This document shows positions 4,761-9,743 of a stretch of 9,743 bases of DNA, piece after piece (the first letter of the stretch is position 1; each line of letters starts with the position of its first letter). Origin of the DNA: Candidatus Peregrinibacteria bacterium. Its GTDB lineage: Bacteria; Patescibacteriota; Gracilibacteria; UBA1369; PNNO01. The stretch is from contig JAUVDZ010000033.1 in the NCBI GenBank assembly GCA_030595015.1, positions 1-9,743 on the forward strand, read 5' to 3'. The notes under the pieces are model-generated. The model was not told where the DNA came from and did no database searches. It worked only from the letters and a program-made list of their open reading frames with translations. The translations under genes and the position numbers were made by a program.

Positions 4761-6988
4761 ATAAGCGGCTCCTCAAAATCTTCATTTGCTTCGCCTGGTT
4801 TGAGGTCAAACTCACCTGATTCGTCCCATTTGGAAAGCATTTCATCAACCTCTTTAATAGGAGTTGCGTATTTAATTCGAGACTGTGCAATTATGTCAGC
4901 AGTGAAGTCTTTTTCAGGTTTAATAACATCTAAAGTTCGTCCGCTAAATGGTTTGCGAACTTCTCCGTTAACTGACATTTTTATGTAAAAATCGCGGACT
5001 GCCAGATTAATAATGTCACGGACTTTAAACACAGGAGTGTATTCGTTTTCTAAAACCGTAGCATCTTCCGCACCAACTCTAAAGCTGAGCATTGAACCAA
5101 CATTACCAAACACAGTTTTGATCATTGAAGGTGAAAGCTGGCCAACAAACTGATGGGCAATAGTTAAATTAAGTTTATATTTTCGGGCTTCACTCATAAT
5201 TTCTTCAAATGTTTCAGTTGCAAAATTTTGGAACTCATCTACATATAAATAGAAATCTTCACGTTGATCTTCCGGAGTATCAGCGCGGCTCATTGCTGCC
5301 TGATAAATCTGAGTTACAATCATCGCACCTAACAAATTCGAATTTTCCTCTCCTAGCAGCCCTTTCGACACTTTCATAAGTAGGATTTTTTTCTTATCCA
5401 TCACCTCACGGATATTAAATTTATTATCAGGTTGTCCAATAATATTTCGGATCATATTTGTTGCAACAAACTGCCCGACTTTATTTAAAAGCGGCGTAAT
5501 TGCCTCTGCATCAAATTTTTCACTCCATCCTGCAAACTCATTTACCCAGAAATTCTTAACAACTGAATCCTGAATTCTTGCTGTAATTGTCTGACGATAA
5601 TTTTTATCTGAAAGCATCTTCAAAATTGACAACACTGTAGTATTTTCTGAGTCCAGAAGCGCCAAAACAGTATATCTTAATACATGTTCAAGACGATCAC
5701 TCCAGTTATCTCCAAATAACTTTTTAAAAATATTAATAAATCCAACTGTCATTTGCATCTTCAAACTTTCATCAACTTTTACAAGTGGATTAAACGCCAC
5801 AGGGAAATCAACATCACCCGGATCAAAATAAATAACATCATCTTTTCGATTCTCAGGAATCATTCGCATAACATTATCAACCAAATCACCATGAGGGTCT
5901 AAAACCGCTACACCTTCACCATTTTTAATATCCTCGCTAATAAATAATTCTAAAAGTTTCGACTTTCCTGTACCACTCTTCCCTACCACATATAAATGTC
6001 TTCGACGATCATCACGTGCAATTCCGAATTCATCAAAATTATTATGATAATTAGTTACTCCAAAGAAACTCGTATTTTTTTTTCGTGTTTTTGGAACATC
6101 CTGCGGAGCTTCAGCCTTTTTAGACAAAACATGAACCACATGCGGCACATGATCTGCATTTGGAAAATGATACAAACCAGCAAGCTCTTTTGCACTTATA
6201 AGCTGTGATTCAGATAAAGACCGTTTTGTATAATGATCTAAAAATGACTTACTTGAAGTAGTTCGCGTTTTCACAAATTCATTATAATCAATTTTATTAA
6301 ACTGATAAAAAGCTTTAGCCACAGCTTCCAAACGAGCTGCTGCTCTTGGTTGATCTGAGGCAAAACAGGCGAGTCTAATCTCAAATTTATAAGGATGAGT
6401 TTCAGTTTTATCAACAAAAGCCTTCTTTTCTTCAGCAAAAAATTCCTTTCGGCCTTTCATTCGCATATAATTCTTCAATCTAAAAATACGCTTAATACTG
6501 TTTATCCACATTCCAAAACGTCTTGTTAAGTGATATCTCCAGTTATCATCTCTTGGAGAAACCAAAATTTGTATCCAAATCTGCTCATCCTGTTGAATTT
6601 TCGAAATAACTGAAAAAATACCGGACAAACTATCAACTTCAAAATCCTCAAAATTCATAACAGGATAAATATCGCTTCTCTTAAGCTTAATTCGCGCACC
6701 TGCAAAAGGCAGATTCTTTGACTTTGCAAATTCACAATAATCCTTGCTTTCTTTAATCTCACAATCAGGATAAGTGCTATAAACAAGCCCTTCAACTAAA
6801 GCCTGAAGATTATCAGGAACAACAATATATAAATACGCATATTGCTTATATCCAAAAATTTCCAAACTTACTACCTTTCCTTTTACTGACCTATAAAGGT
6901 TGTTCAGAAATTGCTGAAACATTTGTTCCTTTTTTGGATTAGCTTCCTCTCCTTGCGGGACTATAATGTGTAGATATCGTAATTTCAT
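4757..6988 (-). CDS. TraG/VirD4- and HerA-like ATPase (conjugation-type DNA pump family)
   Basis: Cytosolic P-loop ATPase of 743 residues from the large FtsK/HerA/TraG group that moves DNA or couples substrates to type IV secretion channels. Residues 1 to about 310 form an N-terminal region of mixed sheet and helix without obvious membrane helices. The motor domain follows: Walker A GKSGTGKS at 336-343, the conserved VLDPHGDLVD at 362-371, Walker B LYVDEFQNF at 581-589, and the polar motif AHQF at 611-614. The tail after 715 is acidic. VirD4 proteins normally have an N-terminal membrane anchor, which I do not see, so attachment would need a partner. No relaxase, pilin or VirB gene is in the window, so I would not call this a conjugative element; similar orphan ATPases are common in Patescibacteria. 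It has its own promoter and predicted leaderless start, and meets its convergent neighbour with a 4-bp stop overlap. Confidence 0.85.
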   Translation of the reverse strand: MKLRYLHIIVPQGEEANPKKEQMFQQFLNNLYRSVKGKVVSLEIFGYKQYAYLYIVVPDNLQALVEGLVYSTYPDCEIKESKDYCEFAKSKNLPFAGARIKLKRSDIYPVMNFEDFEVDSLSGIFSVISKIQQDEQIWIQILVSPRDDNWRYHLTRRFGMWINSIKRIFRLKNYMRMKGRKEFFAEEKKAFVDKTETHPYKFEIRLACFASDQPRAAARLEAVAKAFYQFNKIDYNEFVKTRTTSSKSFLDHYTKRSLSESQLISAKELAGLYHFPNADHVPHVVHVLSKKAEAPQDVPKTRKKNTSFFGVTNYHNNFDEFGIARDDRRRHLYVVGKSGTGKSKLLELFISEDIKNGEGVAVLDPHGDLVDNVMRMIPENRKDDVIYFDPGDVDFPVAFNPLVKVDESLKMQMTVGFINIFKKLFGDNWSDRLEHVLRYTVLALLDSENTTVLSILKMLSDKNYRQTITARIQDSVVKNFWVNEFAGWSEKFDAEAITPLLNKVGQFVATNMIRNIIGQPDNKFNIREVMDKKKILLMKVSKGLLGEENSNLLGAMIVTQIYQAAMSRADTPEDQREDFYLYVDEFQNFATETFEEIMSEARKYKLNLTIAHQFVGQLSPSMIKTVFGNVGSMLSFRVGAEDATVLENEYTPVFKVRDIINLAVRDFYIKMSVNGEVRKPFSGRTLDVIKPEKDFTADIIAQSRIKYATPIKEVDEMLSKWDESGEFDLKPGEANEDFEEPLI

Positions 6989-6994
6989 ACTTTA

Positions 6995-7022
6995 ATTATA
7001 CCATTTTTTGAACTCCTGGCAA
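6995..7022 (-). promoter_or_regulatory. Promoter of the TraG/HerA-like ATPase gene
   Basis: On the - strand, TTGCCA (7017-7022, 5 of 6) is followed after 16 bp by TATAAT (6995-7000). TGG in front of it also makes the extended -10 TGGTATAAT. The hexamer is 6 nt from ATG at 6988, the same spacing as at 4425 and 7783. Confidence 0.68.
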
Positions 7023-7040
7023 AGTTGTGAGCTCGCTAAG

Positions 7041-7074
7041 TTTACATATTTGGACCTCCATGCTATTGTAGCAT
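7041..7074 (+). promoter_or_regulatory. Promoter with a palindrome over its -10 element
   Basis: TTTACA (7041-7046) and TATTGT (7064-7069) are spaced by 17 bp, and TGC before the hexamer makes it an extended -10. The palindrome ATGCTA-TTG-TAGCAT (7060-7074) lies exactly over the -10, the position of a repressor site that blocks polymerase. The leader to ATG at 7101 would be about 25 nt and is A/T-rich without a Shine-Dalgarno sequence. Confidence 0.5.
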
Positions 7075-7100
7075 AAGTTTATTTATTTTTAATTAAAAAT

Positions 7101-7415
7101 ATGAGTACTCCTGACGACATTCCCCCATCCCCCATACGATCGTCTCGAAACCTAAAAAAAATAATCGAAAAGCTTCAAAACAAGCATGAACTTCAGGAAT
7201 ATGTTGAGCAATTAACTGCTTTTAATGCTTATCATTTAACTGATGTAGCTGAAGAAATGCGGCAAAACTTAATGCTTCATGGCTTAGATGAAGATGATCT
7301 TTATGAAATCCATGAGTATTTGATGGTAAGTTTTGATGGAGATTTGATGAAAACAGAGAACCAAAAGCTTACTCAGGATCGTGCTGATGATTTAAGTGGA
7401 ATGATTAGCACTTAG
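7101..7415 (+). CDS. Unrecognised small acidic helical protein
   Basis: A 104-residue protein with no family I recognise. It opens with a Pro/Ser-rich segment (PDDIPPSPIR). From about residue 16 it consists of charged amphipathic helices (for example NLKKIIEKLQNKHELQEYVE and a second stretch around 49-75), consistent with a small helical bundle or dimer. It has no cysteine, signal peptide or membrane segment. It has its own promoter with a palindrome over the -10, divergent from the ATPase gene. The last 11 bp overlap the 3' end of the convergent Fur-family gene. Confidence 0.62.
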   Translation: MSTPDDIPPSPIRSSRNLKKIIEKLQNKHELQEYVEQLTAFNAYHLTDVAEEMRQNLMLHGLDEDDLYEIHEYLMVSFDGDLMKTENQKLTQDRADDLSGMIST

Positions 7416-7776
7416 AGCATCTGCCATAAGCATTTATATAAGCTTGATCTACTTTAAAATCACGCACAAATTCCAGACATTTTACGCATTTGAAATTAGC
7501 TGGAGCATAGACGTTTTTAATTGATCCACAATGTTTGCAAATCAAATGATGATGCGGACGATCATCTGCCTCATATAATGCTTTGTCAGTTAAAGTTAGC
7601 TTTTGAACCATTCCCTGATCAGCTAAAATCCCTAAATTTCTATAAACTGTTCCAAGTCCAATTTGAGGATCATTCTTTTTAACTAATTTATGAATCTCTT
7701 CAGCAGTTAAGTGCTTTTTTGATTCTTTTAGTTTCTTATAAATTAAATCTCTTTGTGGCGAATATCTATATTTCAT
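7405..7776 (-). CDS. Fur/PerR-family metal-dependent transcriptional regulator
   Basis: Predicted dimeric metal-sensing repressor of 123 residues, slightly short for the family. The winged-helix DNA-binding half (1 to about 65) has the hallmark LTAEEIHKLV and IGLGTVYRNLGIL. The metal half carries HHH at 75-77, structural zinc pairs Cys80-Cys83 (CKHCG) and Cys120-Cys123 (GRCSKC). Two oddities: an extra CxxC at 97/100, and Asn88 where, by my alignment, PerR has metal-ligand Asp104. So the sensed signal (iron, peroxide, zinc or another) cannot be named. It is transcribed away from the ferredoxin gene across an intergenic region full of TTTCTCT repeats, which makes that operon, and itself, likely targets. 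Its own promoter predicts a leaderless transcript. Confidence 0.88.
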   Translation of the reverse strand: MKYRYSPQRDLIYKKLKESKKHLTAEEIHKLVKKNDPQIGLGTVYRNLGILADQGMVQKLTLTDKALYEADDRPHHHLICKHCGSIKNVYAPANFKCVKCLEFVRDFKVDQAYINAYGRCSKC

Positions 7777-7782
7777 GGCCTA

Positions 7783-7811
7783 ATTCTAATGAATTTCTTG
7801 CAAAATGTTAA
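7783..7811 (-). promoter_or_regulatory. Promoter of the Fur-family regulator gene
   Basis: On the - strand, TTAACA (7806-7811, 5 of 6) and TAGAAT (7783-7788, 5 of 6) are separated by 17 bp. The -10 ends 6 nt before ATG at 7776, so the transcript probably begins at the start codon. The -35 lies next to the AGAGAAA/TTTCTCT repeat tract, which could allow autoregulation. Confidence 0.65.
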
Positions 7812-7821
7812 TAAAAAAAAT

Positions 7822-7893
7822 ATTATTAGAGAGAAAGTGGGTTTCTCTGAGAAAATAGGTTTCTCTGAAAAAGTAACTTTCTCTAGAAATTTA
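7822..7893. repeat. 18-bp tandem repeats with TTTCTCT cores between regulator and ferredoxin genes
   Basis: Three contiguous 18-bp units (7840-7857, 7858-7875, 7876-7893) each carry TTTCTCT followed by an A-rich half. The first contains the odd palindrome TTTCTC-T-GAGAAA. Just before them AGAGAAA (7830-7836) mirrors TTTCTCT across a GTGGG spacer, so a fourth, inverted copy is present. The tract fills the divergent region between the Fur-family gene and the ferredoxin operon. An array of regulator sites is the simplest reading; the motif is not the classical Fur box. Confidence 0.6.
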
Positions 7894-7906
7894 ACCAAAA
7901 ATTATC

Positions 7907-8110
7907 ATGAGTAAAGGAGCAATTGTAGACGAAGTAACGTGTATTGGATGCGGACTTTGCGTTCAGTTATGCCCAAAAGTTTTTGCTATGCAGGATGATG
8001 GAAAATCAAAAGTAATCAATCCAACAGGAGATGAAGAAGGGAATATTCAAGGTGCAATTGATGCATGCCCTGTCCAGGCGATTACATGGACTGAAGAAAA
8101 AACAGCTTAA
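7907..8110 (+). CDS. Single-cluster [4Fe-4S] ferredoxin
   Basis: A 67-residue soluble electron carrier of the single [4Fe-4S] cluster type, close in layout to the Thermotoga maritima ferredoxin. Cys12, Cys15 and Cys18 in CIGCGLC plus Cys54 in ACP are the expected cluster ligands. Cys22 (LCP) corresponds to a residue that forms a disulfide in some relatives, but its partner is absent here, so it is probably free. The surface is strongly acidic, usual for these carriers. The gene is first in a two-gene unit with the membrane protein 17 nt downstream. It lies opposite a Fur-family regulator with repeat motifs in between, which suggests metal- or redox-responsive control. It could serve the hydrogenase encoded earlier in the window, but nothing in the sequence proves that pairing. 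Confidence 0.9.
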   Translation: MSKGAIVDEVTCIGCGLCVQLCPKVFAMQDDGKSKVINPTGDEEGNIQGAIDACPVQAITWTEEKTA

Positions 8111-8127
8111 ATTAACAGAAAATTATT

Positions 8128-9018
8128 ATGAGCGATCAATTAGTGTGGTACGTTGTGCCAATAGTTGTAGCAGCATCAGTATTTTTGATTGCTGTTATAC
8201 TCGAATTCATAGCACAAAAAAATCATGCAGTTAAAAAACTGCTTAATTTATTGCGTCGTGGATCATTTTTATCTTCTACTTTTTTATCAATCATTGTTGG
8301 AGTTATTTTAATTGCTGCAGCAATACAAAATTATTTATTTTCACCGGGGCTCGGTTTAGTTGATGACTCTTATCTAAGTTTGGCATTACGATTAGGTCAG
8401 TTAACAATTGGGCTTGGTTTGATTTTAGGAACCTTTGTCAGACTTTCAACTTTAGGCTTAATTGCATGTTTTATTGCAGGATTCTTTATGTTTCCGGCGC
8501 TGGATATGCTTGATTACACTATCTTTTTGGGAATTGGCGTATTTCTATTTTTAGTTCATCGGGATGCTCTTTCATTTAGCTTTTTCTTTCATCCTGTTGA
8601 AAAAAAGGAACTTTTCGATCAATACAGAAAGTATGCATTACCTTTATTGAGATTTATTGCAGGATTCACGCTTGCCTATGCTGCCTGGCAACATCATATT
8701 TTTGATAACAGCACTGCTGTGGCGTTTTTAGATGGGCGTCCATTATTAAATTTTATGCAAAGTGTTTTTGGATTCGAAAACTACACTAACTTTTGGTTTG
8801 TGATTCATACTGGAATTTTCAGTATTTTATTAGGAGCTCTTTTAGCATTTGGATTATTAGAAAGAATAGCAGCAACAATTATTGGTATCGGCTTAATCTT
8901 TACGGTTTTTATTGGAGGATTTAACTTTTTACCTGTTGTTTTACCTTACTTTGCAATAATTTATATTATCTTCACAGGAAATCAATTTGAAGAAAGAGAA
9001 AGAGTAGCAAAAGATTAA
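8128..9018 (+). CDS. Nine-helix membrane protein with two tandem DoxX-like halves
   Basis: An integral membrane protein of 296 residues. About nine hydrophobic segments can be drawn at 8-28, 50-68, 85-102, 106-122, 128-144, 171-188, 222-241, 245-265 and 268-284. The halves 50-144 and 171-284 look like duplicated four-helix DoxX/MauE-like units: IIVGVILIAAAIQNYLF (55-71) and FIAGFTLAYAAWQHHIF (176-192) match at I, G, L, A-A, Q and F with a constant 121-residue offset. DoxX-family proteins are often tied to quinone or thiol redox chemistry, but no substrate can be assigned here. His189-His190 are candidate functional residues. The gene follows the ferredoxin by 17 nt and is presumably co-transcribed. 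Its stop overlaps by 4 bp (TTAA) that of the convergent gene. The DoxX link is tentative; the membrane topology is not. Confidence 0.75.
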   Translation: MSDQLVWYVVPIVVAASVFLIAVILEFIAQKNHAVKKLLNLLRRGSFLSSTFLSIIVGVILIAAAIQNYLFSPGLGLVDDSYLSLALRLGQLTIGLGLILGTFVRLSTLGLIACFIAGFFMFPALDMLDYTIFLGIGVFLFLVHRDALSFSFFFHPVEKKELFDQYRKYALPLLRFIAGFTLAYAAWQHHIFDNSTAVAFLDGRPLLNFMQSVFGFENYTNFWFVIHTGIFSILLGALLAFGLLERIAATIIGIGLIFTVFIGGFNFLPVVLPYFAIIYIIFTGNQFEERERVAKD

Positions 9019-9230
9019 CCATTCAATTCACTCTGAACAAATAGAGTATGAATTCTTTTATTAAATCTTTCTTTTGCCAAAAATAAAACAGCTGTAGACC
9101 TTCCTTGTTTATGAAATGTCTCTCTTAACTCTCCAATTTGTGTTGCTTCAGCTTTATTATTAGCATCAAAATCCGTTACAAAATCCATGTTGTTTAAGCG
9201 TTTCTGATGGCTGATATATACTTCACTCAT
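9015..9230 (-). CDS. Small unrecognised protein, divergent from RuBisCO
   Basis: A 71-residue soluble, basic protein without a family I recognise. It has mixed charged and hydrophobic stretches (SEVYISHQKRLNN, then STAVLFLAKERFNKRIHTLF near the C-terminus), no cysteine and no signal peptide. I accept it as a gene because it has a well-formed promoter (TTGATA, 17 bp, TAGAAT), an ATG start and a tidy 4-bp stop overlap with the convergent membrane-protein gene, the same arrangement as at 4757-4760. Its promoter overlaps that of the RuBisCO gene, so the two may be regulated against each other. Confidence 0.55.
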   Translation of the reverse strand: MSEVYISHQKRLNNMDFVTDFDANNKAEATQIGELRETFHKQGRSTAVLFLAKERFNKRIHTLFVQSELNG

Positions 9231-9237
9231 AATACAT

Positions 9238-9266
9238 TTGAAATTAACAAGGCCTTATTCTATAAT
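9238..9266 (+). promoter_or_regulatory. RuBisCO gene promoter
   Basis: TTGAAA (9238-9243, 5 of 6) and a perfect TATAAT (9261-9266) are spaced by 17 bp. The 8-bp palindrome AAGGCCTT (9249-9256) lies in the spacer. A dyad ATAATT-GA-AATTAT (9269-9282) covers the expected start point near 9273. The leader of about 32 nt is A/T-rich with no Shine-Dalgarno sequence before ATG at 9305. Confidence 0.7.
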
Positions 9267-9285
9267 AAATAATTGAAATTATCAA
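9257..9285 (-). promoter_or_regulatory. Promoter of the small gene divergent from RuBisCO
   Basis: On the - strand, TTGATA (9280-9285, 5 of 6) and TAGAAT (9257-9262, 5 of 6) are spaced by 17 bp. The -10 overlaps the -10 of the RuBisCO promoter by 2 bp on the other strand, so two polymerases could not bind together. The predicted leader is about 20 nt. Confidence 0.5.
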
Positions 9286-9304
9286 ATTATTTAACTTTTC
9301 AAAA

Positions 9305-9743
9305 ATGAAAACTTATGACGATTCCCTCAGCTATTATGATCCAGATTATCAACCAAAAGATTCAGACATTATTTGTCTTTATAAATACGAAACTCAAGAA
9401 GGTGTAGAATTTGGTATAGGAGCAGAACAATTAGCCGCAGAGAGTTCTATCGGGACATGGACAAAGATCGCTACAATGAGCGATGAAATCGCTGAAAAAC
9501 TTAAACCACACGTTTTTCATTTAGATGAAAAAGGTGGTTATGCAAAAATCGCATATCCTATTGAATTGTTTGAGCCAGGAAATATGTCTGGCATTCTTTC
9601 TTCAATTTGTGGGAACATTTTAGGAATGAAAGTTCTTAAAAGCCTGCGGGTTTGTGATATTAAATTTCCAAAAGATGTTGTTTCTTTAATGCCTGGGCCT
9701 GCTCATGGAATTGATGGGATTCGTGAAATAAACGGGATTCAAG
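9305..9743 (+). CDS. rbcL: Form III-like RuBisCO large subunit (N-terminal part, cut by window end)
   Basis: The first 146 codons of ribulose-1,5-bisphosphate carboxylase/oxygenase are present, covering the N-terminal domain and the start of the linker to the barrel. Active-site residues contributed by this domain are in place: Glu46, Thr51 and Trp52 in AAESSIGTWT (44-53), and Asn104 in GNILGMK (103-109). GPAHGIDGIR (131-140) is the usual link into the barrel. The order and spacing resemble archaeal form III enzymes; the GTWT motif argues against the form II/III hybrid type, which I recall as having GTN. In organisms of this kind form III RuBisCO is thought to use ribulose-1,5-bisphosphate made from AMP, giving two 3-phosphoglycerates, and not a Calvin cycle. 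The catalytic lysines lie beyond the window. The promoter is well formed and overlaps that of the divergent small gene. Confidence 0.92.
   Translation, partial: MKTYDDSLSYYDPDYQPKDSDIICLYKYETQEGVEFGIGAEQLAAESSIGTWTKIATMSDEIAEKLKPHVFHLDEKGGYAKIAYPIELFEPGNMSGILSSICGNILGMKVLKSLRVCDIKFPKDVVSLMPGPAHGIDGIREINGIQ

Noticed and set aside
5996..6208. 70-residue + strand frame inside the ATPase gene
   Set aside because: It is antisense to the Walker A region of a clear ATPase gene and its translation has no recognisable domain.
7051..7060. TGGACCTCCA, which reads GGAGG on the - strand and looks like a Shine-Dalgarno sequence
   Set aside because: The nearest - strand start (6988) is over 60 nt away and lies downstream of its own promoter, so it cannot be the ribosome site. 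It falls in the spacer of the promoter at 7041.
7822..7893. CRISPR-like array, because of regularly spaced repeats
   Set aside because: Units are 18 bp, contiguous without spacers, imperfect and confined to a promoter region; no cas gene is near.
8031..8234. 67-residue + strand frame overlapping the ferredoxin and membrane-protein genes
   Set aside because: It is out of frame with two confidently identified proteins and reads as a shadow translation.

Overview
The window looks like a compact, AT-rich bacterial genome of the Candidate Phyla Radiation (Patescibacteria) type. Three things point that way: an archaeal-like form III RuBisCO at the right edge, a cytosolic [NiFe] hydrogenase with very few accessory genes, and a large conjugation-type ATPase with many small unrecognised proteins packed between. 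Promoters are bacterial in form (TTGACA/TATAAT type, several with TGn extended -10), so I favour a bacterium over an archaeon. TAA, TAG and TGA all appear as stops, and the standard code reads every gene cleanly. No phylum can be fixed without a marker gene.

Layout. The left edge may hold the last codons of an upstream gene. Then follow on the + strand: a PP2C-type protein phosphatase (114-1169), an unrecognised 130-residue protein (1231-1623), and a two-gene [NiFe] hydrogenase operon, small subunit 1673-2200 and large subunit 2187-3530, with its own promoter. A GC-richer array of hairpin-forming repeat units runs from the 3' end of the large-subunit gene to the start codon of a GNAT acetyltransferase (3624-4097). 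On the - strand, tail to tail with the GNAT gene, lies a HycI/HybD-type hydrogenase maturation protease (4035-4418). Divergent from it is a small six-cysteine protein (4491-4760), which is convergent with a 743-residue TraG/HerA-like ATPase (4757-6988, - strand). Next come a small acidic helical protein (7101-7415), convergent with a Fur/PerR-family regulator (7405-7776, - strand), then divergently a ferredoxin (7907-8110) followed by a nine-helix membrane protein made of two DoxX-like halves (8128-9018). A small - strand gene (9015-9230) is divergent from the RuBisCO large subunit gene (9305 to the window end, truncated).

How the genes may work together. The window is rich in redox genes: hydrogenase, its maturation protease, a ferredoxin, a metal-dependent regulator beside the ferredoxin, and RuBisCO. 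The hydrogenase small subunit is short. It carries only the four cysteines of one proximal [4Fe-4S] cluster, two of them adjacent as in complex I NuoB. No diaphorase subunit is encoded here, so the electron partner is unknown; the nearby ferredoxin is only a candidate. The maturation protease presumably trims the 21-residue tail after His426 of the large subunit.

Gene expression style. I see no clear Shine-Dalgarno sequence at any start, although 1231 has a weak AAGG. At four starts the -10 hexamer lies only 6-8 nt before ATG, which predicts leaderless mRNAs. All four convergent gene pairs overlap at their 3' ends. No rRNA, tRNA, CRISPR array or insertion sequence was seen, and no gene-free stretch exceeds 300 bases.
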